Shown here: positions 1 to 7,814 of the stretch, piece by piece
Position numbering within the stretch: the stretch's first letter is position 1
Layout of the letters: every line of letters starts with the position of its first letter
Position numbers and translations under genes: made by a program
NCBI GenBank assembly: GCA_035653295.1
Contig: DASRCB010000088.1
Location: 1-29,008 of the forward strand
Direction of reading: 5' to 3'
Source of the DNA: DASRCB01 sp035653295
Lineage (GTDB): Bacteria; Acidobacteriota; Terriglobia; Bryobacterales; Bryobacteraceae
DNA length: 29,008 nucleotides
The notes under the pieces: model-generated
Databases searched by the model: none
Told to the model about the DNA's origin: nothing
Seen by the model: the letters and a program-made list of their open reading frames with translations, nothing else

Positions 1-619
1 GCTTTCCGTGAATATCGGAGGTGGTGTATCCCGGAGTTCCTCGTTCCACCAAAAAGCCGCGAATGCCTTCGTCGGTGCGGGCCCAGACCACGGCGACATC
101 GGCCAGGGAACCGTTCGTGATCCACGTTTTCTCGCCATCGAGCACCCAGGAGTCGCCTTCGCGCACGGCGCGGGTGACCATACCGCCCGGATTCGATCCG
201 AAGCCGGGTTCGGTCAGACCAAAGCAGCCCACGGCAGAGCCCGACTGAAGCCGCGGCAGCCAGTGCTGTTTCTGCTCCTCCGATCCGTAGGTACGGATGG
301 GGTACATCACCAGCGCGCCCTGTACGGAGACGAAACTCCGAAGTCCGCTGTCGCCCCGCTCCAGCTCCTGCATGATGAGGCCATACTCAACGTTGGACAT
401 GCCGGCGCAGCCATAGCCTTCGAGGTTGGCGCCAAGGAATCCCATTTCGCCCAGTTCGGGAATCAGTTCCCGTGGAAACCGCCCCTGATTGAAACACTCG
501 CGAATGATGGGGACGACACGATCTTCGGTGAAGTGGCGGGCGGTCTGCCTCACCAGCTGTTCCTGCTCATTGAGGAGGGTATCGAACAGAATGTAGTCGA
601 CGCCGCTGAACCGGGGCAT
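1..619 (-). CDS. Acyl-CoA dehydrogenase, glutaryl-CoA dehydrogenase type (N-terminal part, runs off window)
   Basis: The reading frame enters from beyond base 1 and starts at the ATG at 619, giving about 206 N-terminal residues. It begins MPRFSGVDYILFD and continues with the helical N-domain of acyl-CoA dehydrogenases. It then carries the FAD-contacting stretch GCFGLTEPGFGSN and KTWITNGSLADVAVVWA, both typical of glutaryl-CoA dehydrogenases. The segment ELERGDSGLRS keeps the Glu, Arg and Ser that bind the glutaryl carboxylate in human GCDH (E87, R94, S95 as I recall). The expected role is FAD-dependent oxidation, or oxidative decarboxylation, of a dicarboxyl-CoA in lysine/tryptophan or aromatic breakdown. 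The catalytic Glu lies in the missing C-terminal part. The usual GSD is GSN here. The epimerase gene upstream ends 33 bases before this start on the same strand, so the two may be co-transcribed. The family is certain; the substrate is likely only. Confidence 0.9.
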   Translation of the reverse strand, partial: MPRFSGVDYILFDTLLNEQEQLVRQTARHFTEDRVVPIIRECFNQGRFPRELIPELGEMGFLGANLEGYGCAGMSNVEYGLIMQELERGDSGLRSFVSVQGALVMYPIRTYGSEEQKQHWLPRLQSGSAVGCFGLTEPGFGSNPGGMVTRAVREGDSWVLDGEKTWITNGSLADVAVVWARTDEGIRGFLVERGTPGYTTSDIHGK

Positions 620-652
620 ACGGTTCGATTCTAAGCCCGTGGGCCGCGCATT

Positions 653-1612
653 TCAGCGCGCCGGAGCGGCGCTGGCGGTCCGCTGCCGGTACCACTCAAG
701 GGTCGTGCGCAGGCCGGCATCGAGGGAGAACCGTGGCGCATGACCGAGGTCGCGGACGGCGGCCGTCGTGTCCGCCTGGGAGTCGCGAACATCGCTGATG
801 CGGGACGGTCCATATTTCGCCTGGATCGAAACGCCTTCGATTTCCTGCAGCGTCCGCCACACCTCGTTGAGCGTATAGCGCCTGCCGTTGCCGGCGTTGT
901 ACATTCGGCCGGAGATGCCGGGCGCGGAAGCAGCGCGGAGCAGAAGAGCAGCGACGTCGTCCACATAAGTAAAGTCGCGCGATTGTTCGCCATCGCCGTG
1001 GATGGTGGGACTGCGGCGTTCGAGTATGGCGGTCATGAAAATGGAGAGCACGCCCGAGTAAGGACTGGACGGGTCCTGGCGGGGACCATACACATTGAAG
1101 AAGCGCAGCGATACGGTTTCGATTCCAAAACAGCCGGCGAAAACGGTGGCGTAATACTCGCCCATAAGCTTCTGGACGGCATACGGGGATTTTGGGCTGG
1201 GCGCCATGGTCTCGACTTTCGGCAGCACCTCGGTGTCCCCGTACGCTGACGATGAAGAGGCGTACACCACGCGTCGCACGCCGGCCTGTTGTGCCGCCCG
1301 AAATACGGTGAACGTCCCGTCGATGTTTACCTCGTGGGAGAGCACCGGCTCGGAAACCGAGCGCGGGACGGAAGGAATGGCCGCAAGGTGAAAAACGGTA
1401 TCGGCGCCTTGCATCAAGGGCTTGATGCGGTCGAAATCGCGGATGTCAGCGTGCTCGAACTCGACCCGGCCGGCAAGCTCTGAAATGTTCTCGAGCTTTC
1501 CGGTGAGGAGGTTATCGATGATGATCACTCTCGCGGGCGAGGCGGTCAGGACGGCACGAGCCAGAGCCGATCCGATGAAGCCCGCGCCGCCAGTAATGAT
1601 GATGCTTTTCAT
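653..1612 (-). CDS. NAD-dependent nucleotide-sugar epimerase (UDP-glucose/UDP-GlcNAc 4-epimerase family)
   Basis: This 319-residue extended short-chain dehydrogenase probably inverts the C4 hydroxyl of a UDP-sugar for cell-surface glycan synthesis. The N-terminal Rossmann motif TGGAGFIG is at residues 7-14. The conserved SSSAYGD is near 120-126, and the catalytic YxxxK is Tyr144/Lys148 in SPYAVQK. RFFNVYGPRQDPSSPYSGV and the HGDGEQSRDFTYVDDV region further along fit the WbpP/Gne branch of UDP-GlcNAc 4-epimerases better than classical GalE, but a dehydratase of the same superfamily cannot be excluded. The ATG at 1612 begins MKSIIITGG, the normal N-terminus of the family. The ribosome binding site is weak. 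The gene is divergent from the cyclic di-GMP protein at 1814. Substrate specificity is not visible from sequence. Confidence 0.9.
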   Translation of the reverse strand: MKSIIITGGAGFIGSALARAVLTASPARVIIIDNLLTGKLENISELAGRVEFEHADIRDFDRIKPLMQGADTVFHLAAIPSVPRSVSEPVLSHEVNIDGTFTVFRAAQQAGVRRVVYASSSSAYGDTEVLPKVETMAPSPKSPYAVQKLMGEYYATVFAGCFGIETVSLRFFNVYGPRQDPSSPYSGVLSIFMTAILERRSPTIHGDGEQSRDFTYVDDVAALLLRAASAPGISGRMYNAGNGRRYTLNEVWRTLQEIEGVSIQAKYGPSRISDVRDSQADTTAAVRDLGHAPRFSLDAGLRTTLEWYRQRTASAAPAR

Positions 1613-1651
1613 GTAAACGCCACAAGTTTAACAGGCGGGTGGCCGGGAAAG

Positions 1652-1693
1652 AAACGGGGCGGGCGGGTGAATGGCTTTGGGCTCGCCCCGTTT
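1652..1693. repeat. Inverted repeat (10-bp arms) in the divergent leader region
   Basis: AAACGGGGCG at 1652-1661 is perfectly inverted as CGCCCCGTTT at 1684-1693, with a 22-base spacer, and TTTT spans 1691-1694. It lies in the 201-base gap between the divergent epimerase and c-di-GMP genes. Read on the plus strand it looks like a weak terminator; it could equally be a leader structure or an operator. No function is assigned. Confidence 0.45.
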
Positions 1694-1813
1694 TAGGCCT
1701 CGGAGGAAGAGGACTAACTCTACCGAATAGTACTTTGAGGACGGTTTTCGTCTCACGGTTCATGTTTTGATTTGTTAAGCAACGAGGGGTAAAGTGGCGC
1801 GAGCGATCTCACG

Positions 1814-4387
1814 ATGGAAAGGGAGATGGGCCGCATTCGACTGACCCTTCCCCGGAATCGGCTCGTCGAGCGGCTTAAGTGCTGGCTCTCCAACGACCTG
1901 CACCACAACGGCGGGGTCGCGCGCACGATGAACGGCAGGGATCGCCCGCTGTCGCGGCCGTATCTGTATGGAACTGTAGCCGCGGCAGTACTGTGCCTTG
2001 GTCTGGGGGTGGCCGCGAGTCCACATCCCGACACTTTCCCATTCCTTCTGCTGCTGGTACTAGCACTGGTGGCGTCGCCTCTGAAAGTCGCGCTTCCGGG
2101 CGCTTTCAGCACGCTTTCGGTGAACTATATCTTTATCCTGGCCGCCGTCAGCGAGCTGAGTCTGATGCCCGCGCTCCTGGTCACCGCCGCCGCAACCGTC
2201 TGCCAGTCTCTATGGGGATGCAGGGGGCAGGCGCGAACGCTCCGGATAGCTTTCGACGCTTCGACGGCCATCGTAGCGGCTTCCGCGGCGCACGCCGCCG
2301 CTCATGCGTCGTGGGCCGCGGCCGACGAAGGGGCGATTCCACTGTTGTTCGCCTCGGCTTCGCTGGCCTGGTTCGTGGTGAGCACCGGGATCAGTCTGGG
2401 TATGTCCGCTGTTACTGAAGGACTGCCTGAGCGCAGGATCTGGATGACCGCGGTAGTGCGCACGGCGCCGCCATATCTGGTCGGGGCCACGATCGCCGCA
2501 TTGTTTCGCTTGATGAGCGACCATGTGGGCTGGCAATGGGCGATTCTCGTGCTTCCGTCGGTGTACGCGATTTACGTCTCTTATCGGCTGTACACAGCAC
2601 GGATTGAAGCCGAGCGCCGCCACGCCACGGAGATATCGGAACTGCATCTGCGGACGCTGGAAGCTCTCGCCGTCGCCATCGAAGCCAAGGACGAAACCAC
2701 GCACGACCATCTCCGGCGGGTGCAGGTGTATGCGACAGAGATCGCGCGCGACTTACAAGTCAGCGAAGCCGAAATCGAGGCCATTCGCGCGGCGGCGCTG
2801 CTGCACGACATCGGGAAGCTGGCGGTGCCGGAGTATATTCTGTCGAAGCCCGGACGCCTGACGCCCGACGAGTTCGAACGGATCAAGGTTCACCCGGTGG
2901 TCGGAGCCGAAATCCTGGAGCGGGTGCGGTTTCCGTATCCGGTGGTGCCGATCGTCGCGGCGCATCACGAGAAGTGGGATGGCAGCGGTTATCCGGCAGG
3001 CTTGCGCGGCGAGCAGATCCCCATCGGCGCGCGCATACTTACCGCGGTGGACTGTCTGGACGCACTGGCGTCGGAACGGCAGTATCGCCGCGCTCTGCCG
3101 CTGGACGAGGCGATGAAGACGATAGCCGGACAGGCGGGGAGCAGCTTCGATCCTCGGGTGATCGAAGTATTGAAGCGCCGCTATCGGGAGCTGGAGAGCC
3201 TGGCCCGGGAAGCACCGCTTCCGGACGCGAAGCTTTCACTGCACGTAGCGGTGGATCGCGGCGATGCGCCGGATGCCGGGTACGTGAACATTGCCTCGCG
3301 TATGCCGCCGGAAGCGCCGAGTTTTATTAACTTCATCGCGGCGGCGCGGCAGGAGTTTCAGAACCTGCACGAGCTCACGAACAGTCTGGGAACTTCGCTC
3401 AGCCTGGAAGCGACACTATCGCTGCTGGCCGCGCACTTGAAGAATATTGCGCCACACGACACGATAGCGGTTTACATTTCGGACGGTCAGATCCTCGTGC
3501 CGCAATACGTGGCCGGCGTTGATGCAGACCTCTTCGCGTCGATGCGCGTCCCCGTGGGGCACGGGCTCTCGGGGTGGGTCGCGGAAAACAGGAAGGCCAT
3601 CGTGAACGGCAATCCCGCGGTCGAGCCCGGGTGCGCGGGCGAGGGGCGCCGGTCCACCGTTCTTGCCTCGGCGATTTCCGTGCCGCTGACGGGAACCGAC
3701 GGCGTCATCGGCGTGCTGACGCTGTATCACAGAAGCAAAGACGCCTTCACGCGCGATCACCAGCGCCTGCTCACCGCGATTTCCTCGAAGGCGTCTCTGA
3801 CGATCGAAAACGCGCTCCGGTTCCTGGAAGCGCGCGAAGGGACCATGACAGACGCGCTCACCGGGCTGGCGAACACGCGAGCGCTGTTCATGCATCTGGA
3901 GGCGGAGATCGCGAGAGCGGGCCGCGGGGGTGAGTCCCTCACGGTACTGGTTCTCGACCTCGATGGTTTCAAGGAAGTGAATGACCGCTTTGGGCACCTG
4001 GTCGGGAACAAGCTGCTGCGTCAGGTGGCGCGCTATTTGCAGTCGACCTGCCGCGGCTATGATTGCGTGGCGCGGATGGGGGGCGACGAGTTCGCGCTGG
4101 TGCTGGCGGGCATGACTCAGCCAGCCCTGGCGCACAAACGCGACGAGCTGATCCGGCTGGTGCGCAACGCGGCGGTGGAGTGCACCGGGGAGAAAATGCT
4201 GTCGGTAAGCATTGGCGAGTCCTGGTACCCGGCCGAGGGCACGAGCGCGGAAGATCTGCTGGCCGAGGCGGACCGCAAGATGTACGCGATGAAGCATGCG
4301 CGCCGGAATCGCGGACGCGCCGTTCCCGTGCTGGGCGATACCAAGATCATGGCCATGGGCCCAGTCGCCTCCACGCGCCTCGGCTGA
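1814..4387 (+). CDS. Membrane HD-GYP / GAF / GGDEF cyclic di-GMP turnover protein
   Basis: This 857-residue protein has four parts. Residues about 50-265 are hydrophobic with several membrane segments. Residues about 275-450 are an HD-GYP phosphodiesterase domain: HDIGK at 331, HHEKWDGSGYP from about 383. Residues about 505-670 look like a GAF domain. Residues about 675-845 are a diguanylate cyclase with intact GGDEF near 756. RGYD sits five residues before GGDEF, the spacing of the inhibitory RxxD site for c-di-GMP. All catalytic signatures are present, so it could both hydrolyse c-di-GMP and make it from GTP, with the membrane part and GAF sensing signals. The start is uncertain: ATG 1814 lacks a good ribosome binding site, and ATG 1928 (residue 39, just before the first membrane segment) is a fair alternative. 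The gene converges on menG with a 25-base gap. Confidence 0.92.
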   Translation: MEREMGRIRLTLPRNRLVERLKCWLSNDLHHNGGVARTMNGRDRPLSRPYLYGTVAAAVLCLGLGVAASPHPDTFPFLLLLVLALVASPLKVALPGAFSTLSVNYIFILAAVSELSLMPALLVTAAATVCQSLWGCRGQARTLRIAFDASTAIVAASAAHAAAHASWAAADEGAIPLLFASASLAWFVVSTGISLGMSAVTEGLPERRIWMTAVVRTAPPYLVGATIAALFRLMSDHVGWQWAILVLPSVYAIYVSYRLYTARIEAERRHATEISELHLRTLEALAVAIEAKDETTHDHLRRVQVYATEIARDLQVSEAEIEAIRAAALLHDIGKLAVPEYILSKPGRLTPDEFERIKVHPVVGAEILERVRFPYPVVPIVAAHHEKWDGSGYPAGLRGEQIPIGARILTAVDCLDALASERQYRRALPLDEAMKTIAGQAGSSFDPRVIEVLKRRYRELESLAREAPLPDAKLSLHVAVDRGDAPDAGYVNIASRMPPEAPSFINFIAAARQEFQNLHELTNSLGTSLSLEATLSLLAAHLKNIAPHDTIAVYISDGQILVPQYVAGVDADLFASMRVPVGHGLSGWVAENRKAIVNGNPAVEPGCAGEGRRSTVLASAISVPLTGTDGVIGVLTLYHRSKDAFTRDHQRLLTAISSKASLTIENALRFLEAREGTMTDALTGLANTRALFMHLEAEIARAGRGGESLTVLVLDLDGFKEVNDRFGHLVGNKLLRQVARYLQSTCRGYDCVARMGGDEFALVLAGMTQPALAHKRDELIRLVRNAAVECTGEKMLSVSIGESWYPAEGTSAEDLLAEADRKMYAMKHARRNRGRAVPVLGDTKIMAMGPVASTRLG

Positions 4388-4412
4388 GCGGCGCAGCCTG
4401 CACGCGGCGTCG

Positions 4413-5144
4413 TTAAACGCGCGCGAGGTGCAGAGCCACGATGCCGCCGGTCATGCGGCGGAACTCTACGGACTGAAACCCCGCCGTGCGCATCTGTCGG
4501 GCGAGTTCCTCCGCGCCGGGGAACTTCCGTACCGACTCCGGCAGGTATGTATAGGCATCACGCGAGCCGGAGATCAGCCCCCCGATCACCGGCAGCACCT
4601 TCGTCGAGTAAATACCGTATGCGGCCCGGAACAGGAAGTTCGGCGGCGTCGAGAACTCGAGAATGGCCGCCATGCCGCCGGGGCGCAGGACGCGAAACAT
4701 CTCAGCAATGCCGCGCTCATAGCTGGCCAGGTTGCGGAAGCCGAAGGCCGCGGTTACCAGGTCGAGCGAGCGGTCCGCGACCGGCAATTGCAGAGCGTCC
4801 GACTCGAACGCCGCCGAGCGCGCCCGTTTTGCGGCGATCTTTCCGCGCGCGGCCACCAGCATGGGATGGCAGAAGTCGCTGCCGTAGACGCGATGCGCGG
4901 CGCGGCGCTGGAGGGCGAGGGTCAGATCGCCCGTACCGCAACAGAGATCGAGCGTCACGGCGTCCGGCCGGTCGAGAATCGCCGCTACGGCGGACGTGGT
5001 CCGCGCGCGCCAGTAGCGGTCGATGTTGAACGAGAGCAAATGATTCAGGAGGTCGTATCGCGGGGCGACGCGGCCGAACATGGCGCGCACCCATGCGGCT
5101 GCGTCCTGCTCGGTGCGGGCGCCGGGCGGGGTGGATCCGCTCAC
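4413..5144 (-). CDS. menG: Demethylmenaquinone methyltransferase (UbiE/MenG family)
   Basis: This 243-residue class I SAM-dependent methyltransferase performs the C-methylation that completes menaquinone, or the matching step in ubiquinone synthesis. The family motif MFGRVAPRYDLLNHLLSF is at residues 22-39. The SAM-binding motif LDLCCGTGDL follows, then FGFRNL and the FRVLRPGG strand. The start is a GTG at 5144 whose last two bases are shared with the TGA of aroB (GTGA overlap), so translation is probably coupled. AroB works on the route to chorismate, the precursor of menaquinone, which makes the pairing sensible. The menaquinone assignment is inference from the family and likely phylum; the sequence alone cannot exclude ubiquinone. 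The gene converges with the c-di-GMP gene. Confidence 0.93.
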   Translation of the reverse strand: MSGSTPPGARTEQDAAAWVRAMFGRVAPRYDLLNHLLSFNIDRYWRARTTSAVAAILDRPDAVTLDLCCGTGDLTLALQRRAAHRVYGSDFCHPMLVAARGKIAAKRARSAAFESDALQLPVADRSLDLVTAAFGFRNLASYERGIAEMFRVLRPGGMAAILEFSTPPNFLFRAAYGIYSTKVLPVIGGLISGSRDAYTYLPESVRKFPGAEELARQMRTAGFQSVEFRRMTGGIVALHLARV

Positions 5145-6217
5145 TGCGCCAGCGCCGCCTCGATGGCGCGCAGCACGTTCCCCTGATCGACATCGGCGGT
5201 GACGACGACCGAGCCAATGCGGTCCGGCAGCACGAAATGGACGCGACCCTTAACGGTTTTCTTGTCGCTCACCAGACGGCGCGCGATGTGAAGCGGATCG
5301 ATGCCGCTGAGCGATGGAATGGGCCCGTATGCCGCCACGCAATCCAGAATGCGGCGCCCTTCGCTCTCGCGAAGAATGCGCTGCGAGACAGCGAGCGACA
5401 CCGCGGCGTTCATGCCGAAGGCTACGGCCTCGCCGTGCAGGAAGCGCTCATAGCCGGTCTCCGCCTCCAGCGCGTGCCCGAAGGTGTGGCCGAAGTTCAG
5501 GATGCGCCGCAGCCCACCTTCGCGCTCGTCGGCGCTCACCACCTCCGCCTTTATGCGCACCGAATCGGAGATGGCGCGTTCGAGGGCTTCGGCGTGGTGC
5601 GCGAGAATATCGGCGGGGCGCTCGGCCATGAGGCGGAACAGCGCGGCATCGCGGATCACGCCGCATTTAACGATTTCATAAAGTCCGGCGCGGTATTCGC
5701 GCTCGGGGAGCGTGGCCAGCACCTGCGGATCGATAAACACCGCGAGCGGCTGGTGGAAGCTGCCGACCAGGTTCTTGCCGCTCCGTAGATTGACTCCGGT
5801 CTTGCCGCCCACGGCCGCGTCCACCTGCGCGAGCAGCGTAGTCGGGACCTGAATCACCGGAATGCCGCGCATGAACACAGCCGCAGCGAAGCCGGCAACA
5901 TCGTTGACGATTCCGCCGCCGAGGGCGATGACCACGCTGGAGCGGTCTGCGCCCCGAGCGAGCATCTGCTCGGCGAGGTCCTCAACAGCGGCGAGGCGCT
6001 TGTTGACCTCGCCGCCGGGAAAGAACAGCACCTGGTGTTGACGGGAGCCAAGCGCATCCCGCACCGCCGGTCCGTGCAGGTTCCAAACCCTTTCCTCGGT
6101 GACGACGAACAACGTCCCCGCGGACGCCGGCAGGGCCTCGGCGATGCGCCCCAGACAACCGCGCGCGATGGTCGCTTCATAAGTGGAGTTGGCGGTTTGA
6201 ACCAGCCAGGAAGGCAT
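5141..6217 (-). CDS. aroB: 3-dehydroquinate synthase
   Basis: This 358-residue protein is the usual length for AroB. It catalyses NAD- and metal-dependent cyclisation of DAHP to 3-dehydroquinate, the second step of the shikimate pathway, in the cytoplasm. The NAD-binding segment has ALGGGIVNDVAGF, followed by RGIPVIQVPTTLLAQVDAAV and GGKTGVNLRSGKNLVG. The metal-binding region holds NFGHTFGHALE and FLHGEAVAFGM at about residues 243-268, supplying the expected histidines. A small departure is GLYEIVKCG where most homologues read GxAEVIKYG; the Glu and Lys are kept. It is the first gene of a two-gene unit with menG, overlapping it by four bases. It is divergent from nadB, with a 64-base shared upstream region. 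Confidence 0.97.
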   Translation of the reverse strand: MPSWLVQTANSTYEATIARGCLGRIAEALPASAGTLFVVTEERVWNLHGPAVRDALGSRQHQVLFFPGGEVNKRLAAVEDLAEQMLARGADRSSVVIALGGGIVNDVAGFAAAVFMRGIPVIQVPTTLLAQVDAAVGGKTGVNLRSGKNLVGSFHQPLAVFIDPQVLATLPEREYRAGLYEIVKCGVIRDAALFRLMAERPADILAHHAEALERAISDSVRIKAEVVSADEREGGLRRILNFGHTFGHALEAETGYERFLHGEAVAFGMNAAVSLAVSQRILRESEGRRILDCVAAYGPIPSLSGIDPLHIARRLVSDKKTVKGRVHFVLPDRIGSVVVTADVDQGNVLRAIEAALAQ

Positions 6218-6221
6218 GACG

Positions 6222-6242
6222 GAGGTTTACAACCTCTGTTGT
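6222..6242. promoter_or_regulatory. Two overlapping palindromes between aroB and nadB, candidate operator
   Basis: The 64-base divergent gap holds GAGGTT-TAC-AACCTC at 6222-6236 and, overlapping it, ACAAC-CTCT-GTTGT at 6229-6242. Both have perfect arms, of six and five bases. The site begins five bases upstream of the aroB start codon, so a bound repressor could block both directions. I do not recognise it as a known NAD or aromatic regulator site. Confidence 0.35.
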
Positions 6243-6281
6243 ACCATCAGGTTTGGCAGCGCTCGGCTGCATCCGGCGAGA

Positions 6282-7814
6282 ATGAATCCCGACTTTCTGG
6301 TTATAGGCGCCGGCGTCGCCGGATTGCGCGCGGCGATGGAGCTGGCACAGGCGGGAACGGTGCTGGTGGTGGCCAAGGACTCGCTGCAGGAGTCGTCATC
6401 AGAGTACGCGCAGGGCGGCATCGCCGCGGCCCTCAGCGATGACGACGAAGTGGGGCTGCACGAGCAGGACACGATTCTCGCTGGAGATGGGCTGTGCGAC
6501 GTGGCCGCCGTCCGCACTCTGGTTGAAGAGGCGCCCAACGCGATTCAGGAATTGATCGAATGGGGCGCGGCCTTCGATCGCGATGGAGCGCAGCTGCTGT
6601 TTGCGAGGGAGGGCGCGCACAGCCGAAGCCGCGTGCTGCACGCGCATGGGGATTCCACGGGCCGTGAGATTGTGGACACGCTGTATCGCCGCGCCGCCGC
6701 GCAGGAAAACATTTCTTTCCGCAGCTTCGCGGCGATGACCGATCTTCTGACCGCGGGCGACGGCTCGGTGTGCGGCGCTTCGGTGCTGGACGCGGCGTCC
6801 GGCGAGCGCCTCTCGATTCATGCTCGGGCCGTGCTGCTGGCCACCGGCGGGCTGGGCCAGGTCTACAGAGAGACGACGAATCCGGATGTCGCCACCGGGG
6901 ACGGGGTCGCCGCGGCGTGGCGCGCAGGCGCGGACATCGCCGACATCGAGTTCGTGCAGTTTCATCCCACGGCGCTTTTCGTGGAGGGTGCGCCGCGATT
7001 TCTGTTATCGGAAGCGCTGCGCGGCGAGGGGGCGGCTTTGAGAAATGCCGCCGGCGAGCGCTTCATGCCGCGATACCACGCCATGGGCGAACTGGCGCCG
7101 CGGGATGTCGTATCGCGCGCCATCGTGAGCGAGATGCAGCGTTCCGCGGGTCCGGTGTTTCTCGATATGACCCACCTCGACACGGCTCATGTGCGCAGCC
7201 GGTTTCCACGAATCTACGAAACCTGCCTCAGTTGCGGCGTCGATATCACGACACAGCTTGTTCCGGTGCACCCGGCGGCGCACTATTCGATGGGCGGGGT
7301 GCGAACGGATCTGGAGGGGCGCACGTCGCGGGCGGGGCTGTACGCGGCAGGTGAAGTGGCGTGCACGGGCGTACACGGGGCGAATCGTTTGGCCAGCAAC
7401 TCGTTATTGGAAGGGCTCGTATACGGCGCGCGCACCGGCCGGGCGATGCGCGAGGAGGCCGGCGGGGGCCGCTGCGACGGGACTGCGCCCGCGGCGGCGA
7501 TTCCGGCCATCGAGGAACACGCGGTGCGGGGGCTGGCATGGGAAAAGCTGGGCATCGTGCGTTCGAAGGACTCGATCAACGCAGCGCTGGGTGTGTTGTC
7601 CGCCGCCCAGGAGCATGGCGTGAGCGCGAAGGGCGCGGGGCGATCCGGGTACGAACTGCGCAACATGGCCGCGGTCGCGGAACTTATCGGGCGCTGCGCA
7701 CTGGAGCGGCGCGAAAGCCGAGGCGGTCATTACCGCAGCGATTTTCCGGAAAAATCTCCTGAATTCCAGCGGCATTCGGTGATCTCGAGCCATGGCGGAT
7801 ACCGGCTGGAATAG
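6282..7814 (+). CDS. nadB: L-aspartate oxidase
   Basis: This FAD enzyme oxidises L-aspartate to iminoaspartate, the first step of de novo NAD synthesis; NadA then makes quinolinate. From the ATG at 6282 it has 510 residues, slightly shorter than E. coli NadB (540). The start gives MNPDFLVIGAGVAGLRAAME, placing the FAD Rossmann motif at residues 9-14. An upstream in-frame ATG at 6216 would overlap the aroB start and add residues before the Rossmann fold, so I rejected it. Other signatures are SSSEYAQGGIAAA near 45, HSRSRVLHAHGDSTGREI near 113, HPAAHYSMGGV near 330 and GVHGANRLASNSLLEGLVYG near 364. The C-terminal RGGHYRSDFPE is also typical. nadA and nadC are not in the window. The next gene starts inside its last 23 bases. 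Confidence 0.97.
   Translation: MNPDFLVIGAGVAGLRAAMELAQAGTVLVVAKDSLQESSSEYAQGGIAAALSDDDEVGLHEQDTILAGDGLCDVAAVRTLVEEAPNAIQELIEWGAAFDRDGAQLLFAREGAHSRSRVLHAHGDSTGREIVDTLYRRAAAQENISFRSFAAMTDLLTAGDGSVCGASVLDAASGERLSIHARAVLLATGGLGQVYRETTNPDVATGDGVAAAWRAGADIADIEFVQFHPTALFVEGAPRFLLSEALRGEGAALRNAAGERFMPRYHAMGELAPRDVVSRAIVSEMQRSAGPVFLDMTHLDTAHVRSRFPRIYETCLSCGVDITTQLVPVHPAAHYSMGGVRTDLEGRTSRAGLYAAGEVACTGVHGANRLASNSLLEGLVYGARTGRAMREEAGGGRCDGTAPAAAIPAIEEHAVRGLAWEKLGIVRSKDSINAALGVLSAAQEHGVSAKGAGRSGYELRNMAAVAELIGRCALERRESRGGHYRSDFPEKSPEFQRHSVISSHGGYRLE

Noticed and set aside
8..634. A 208-residue frame on the plus strand at the window start
   Set aside because: The opposite strand encodes an unmistakable acyl-CoA dehydrogenase; the plus-strand frame shows no family features.
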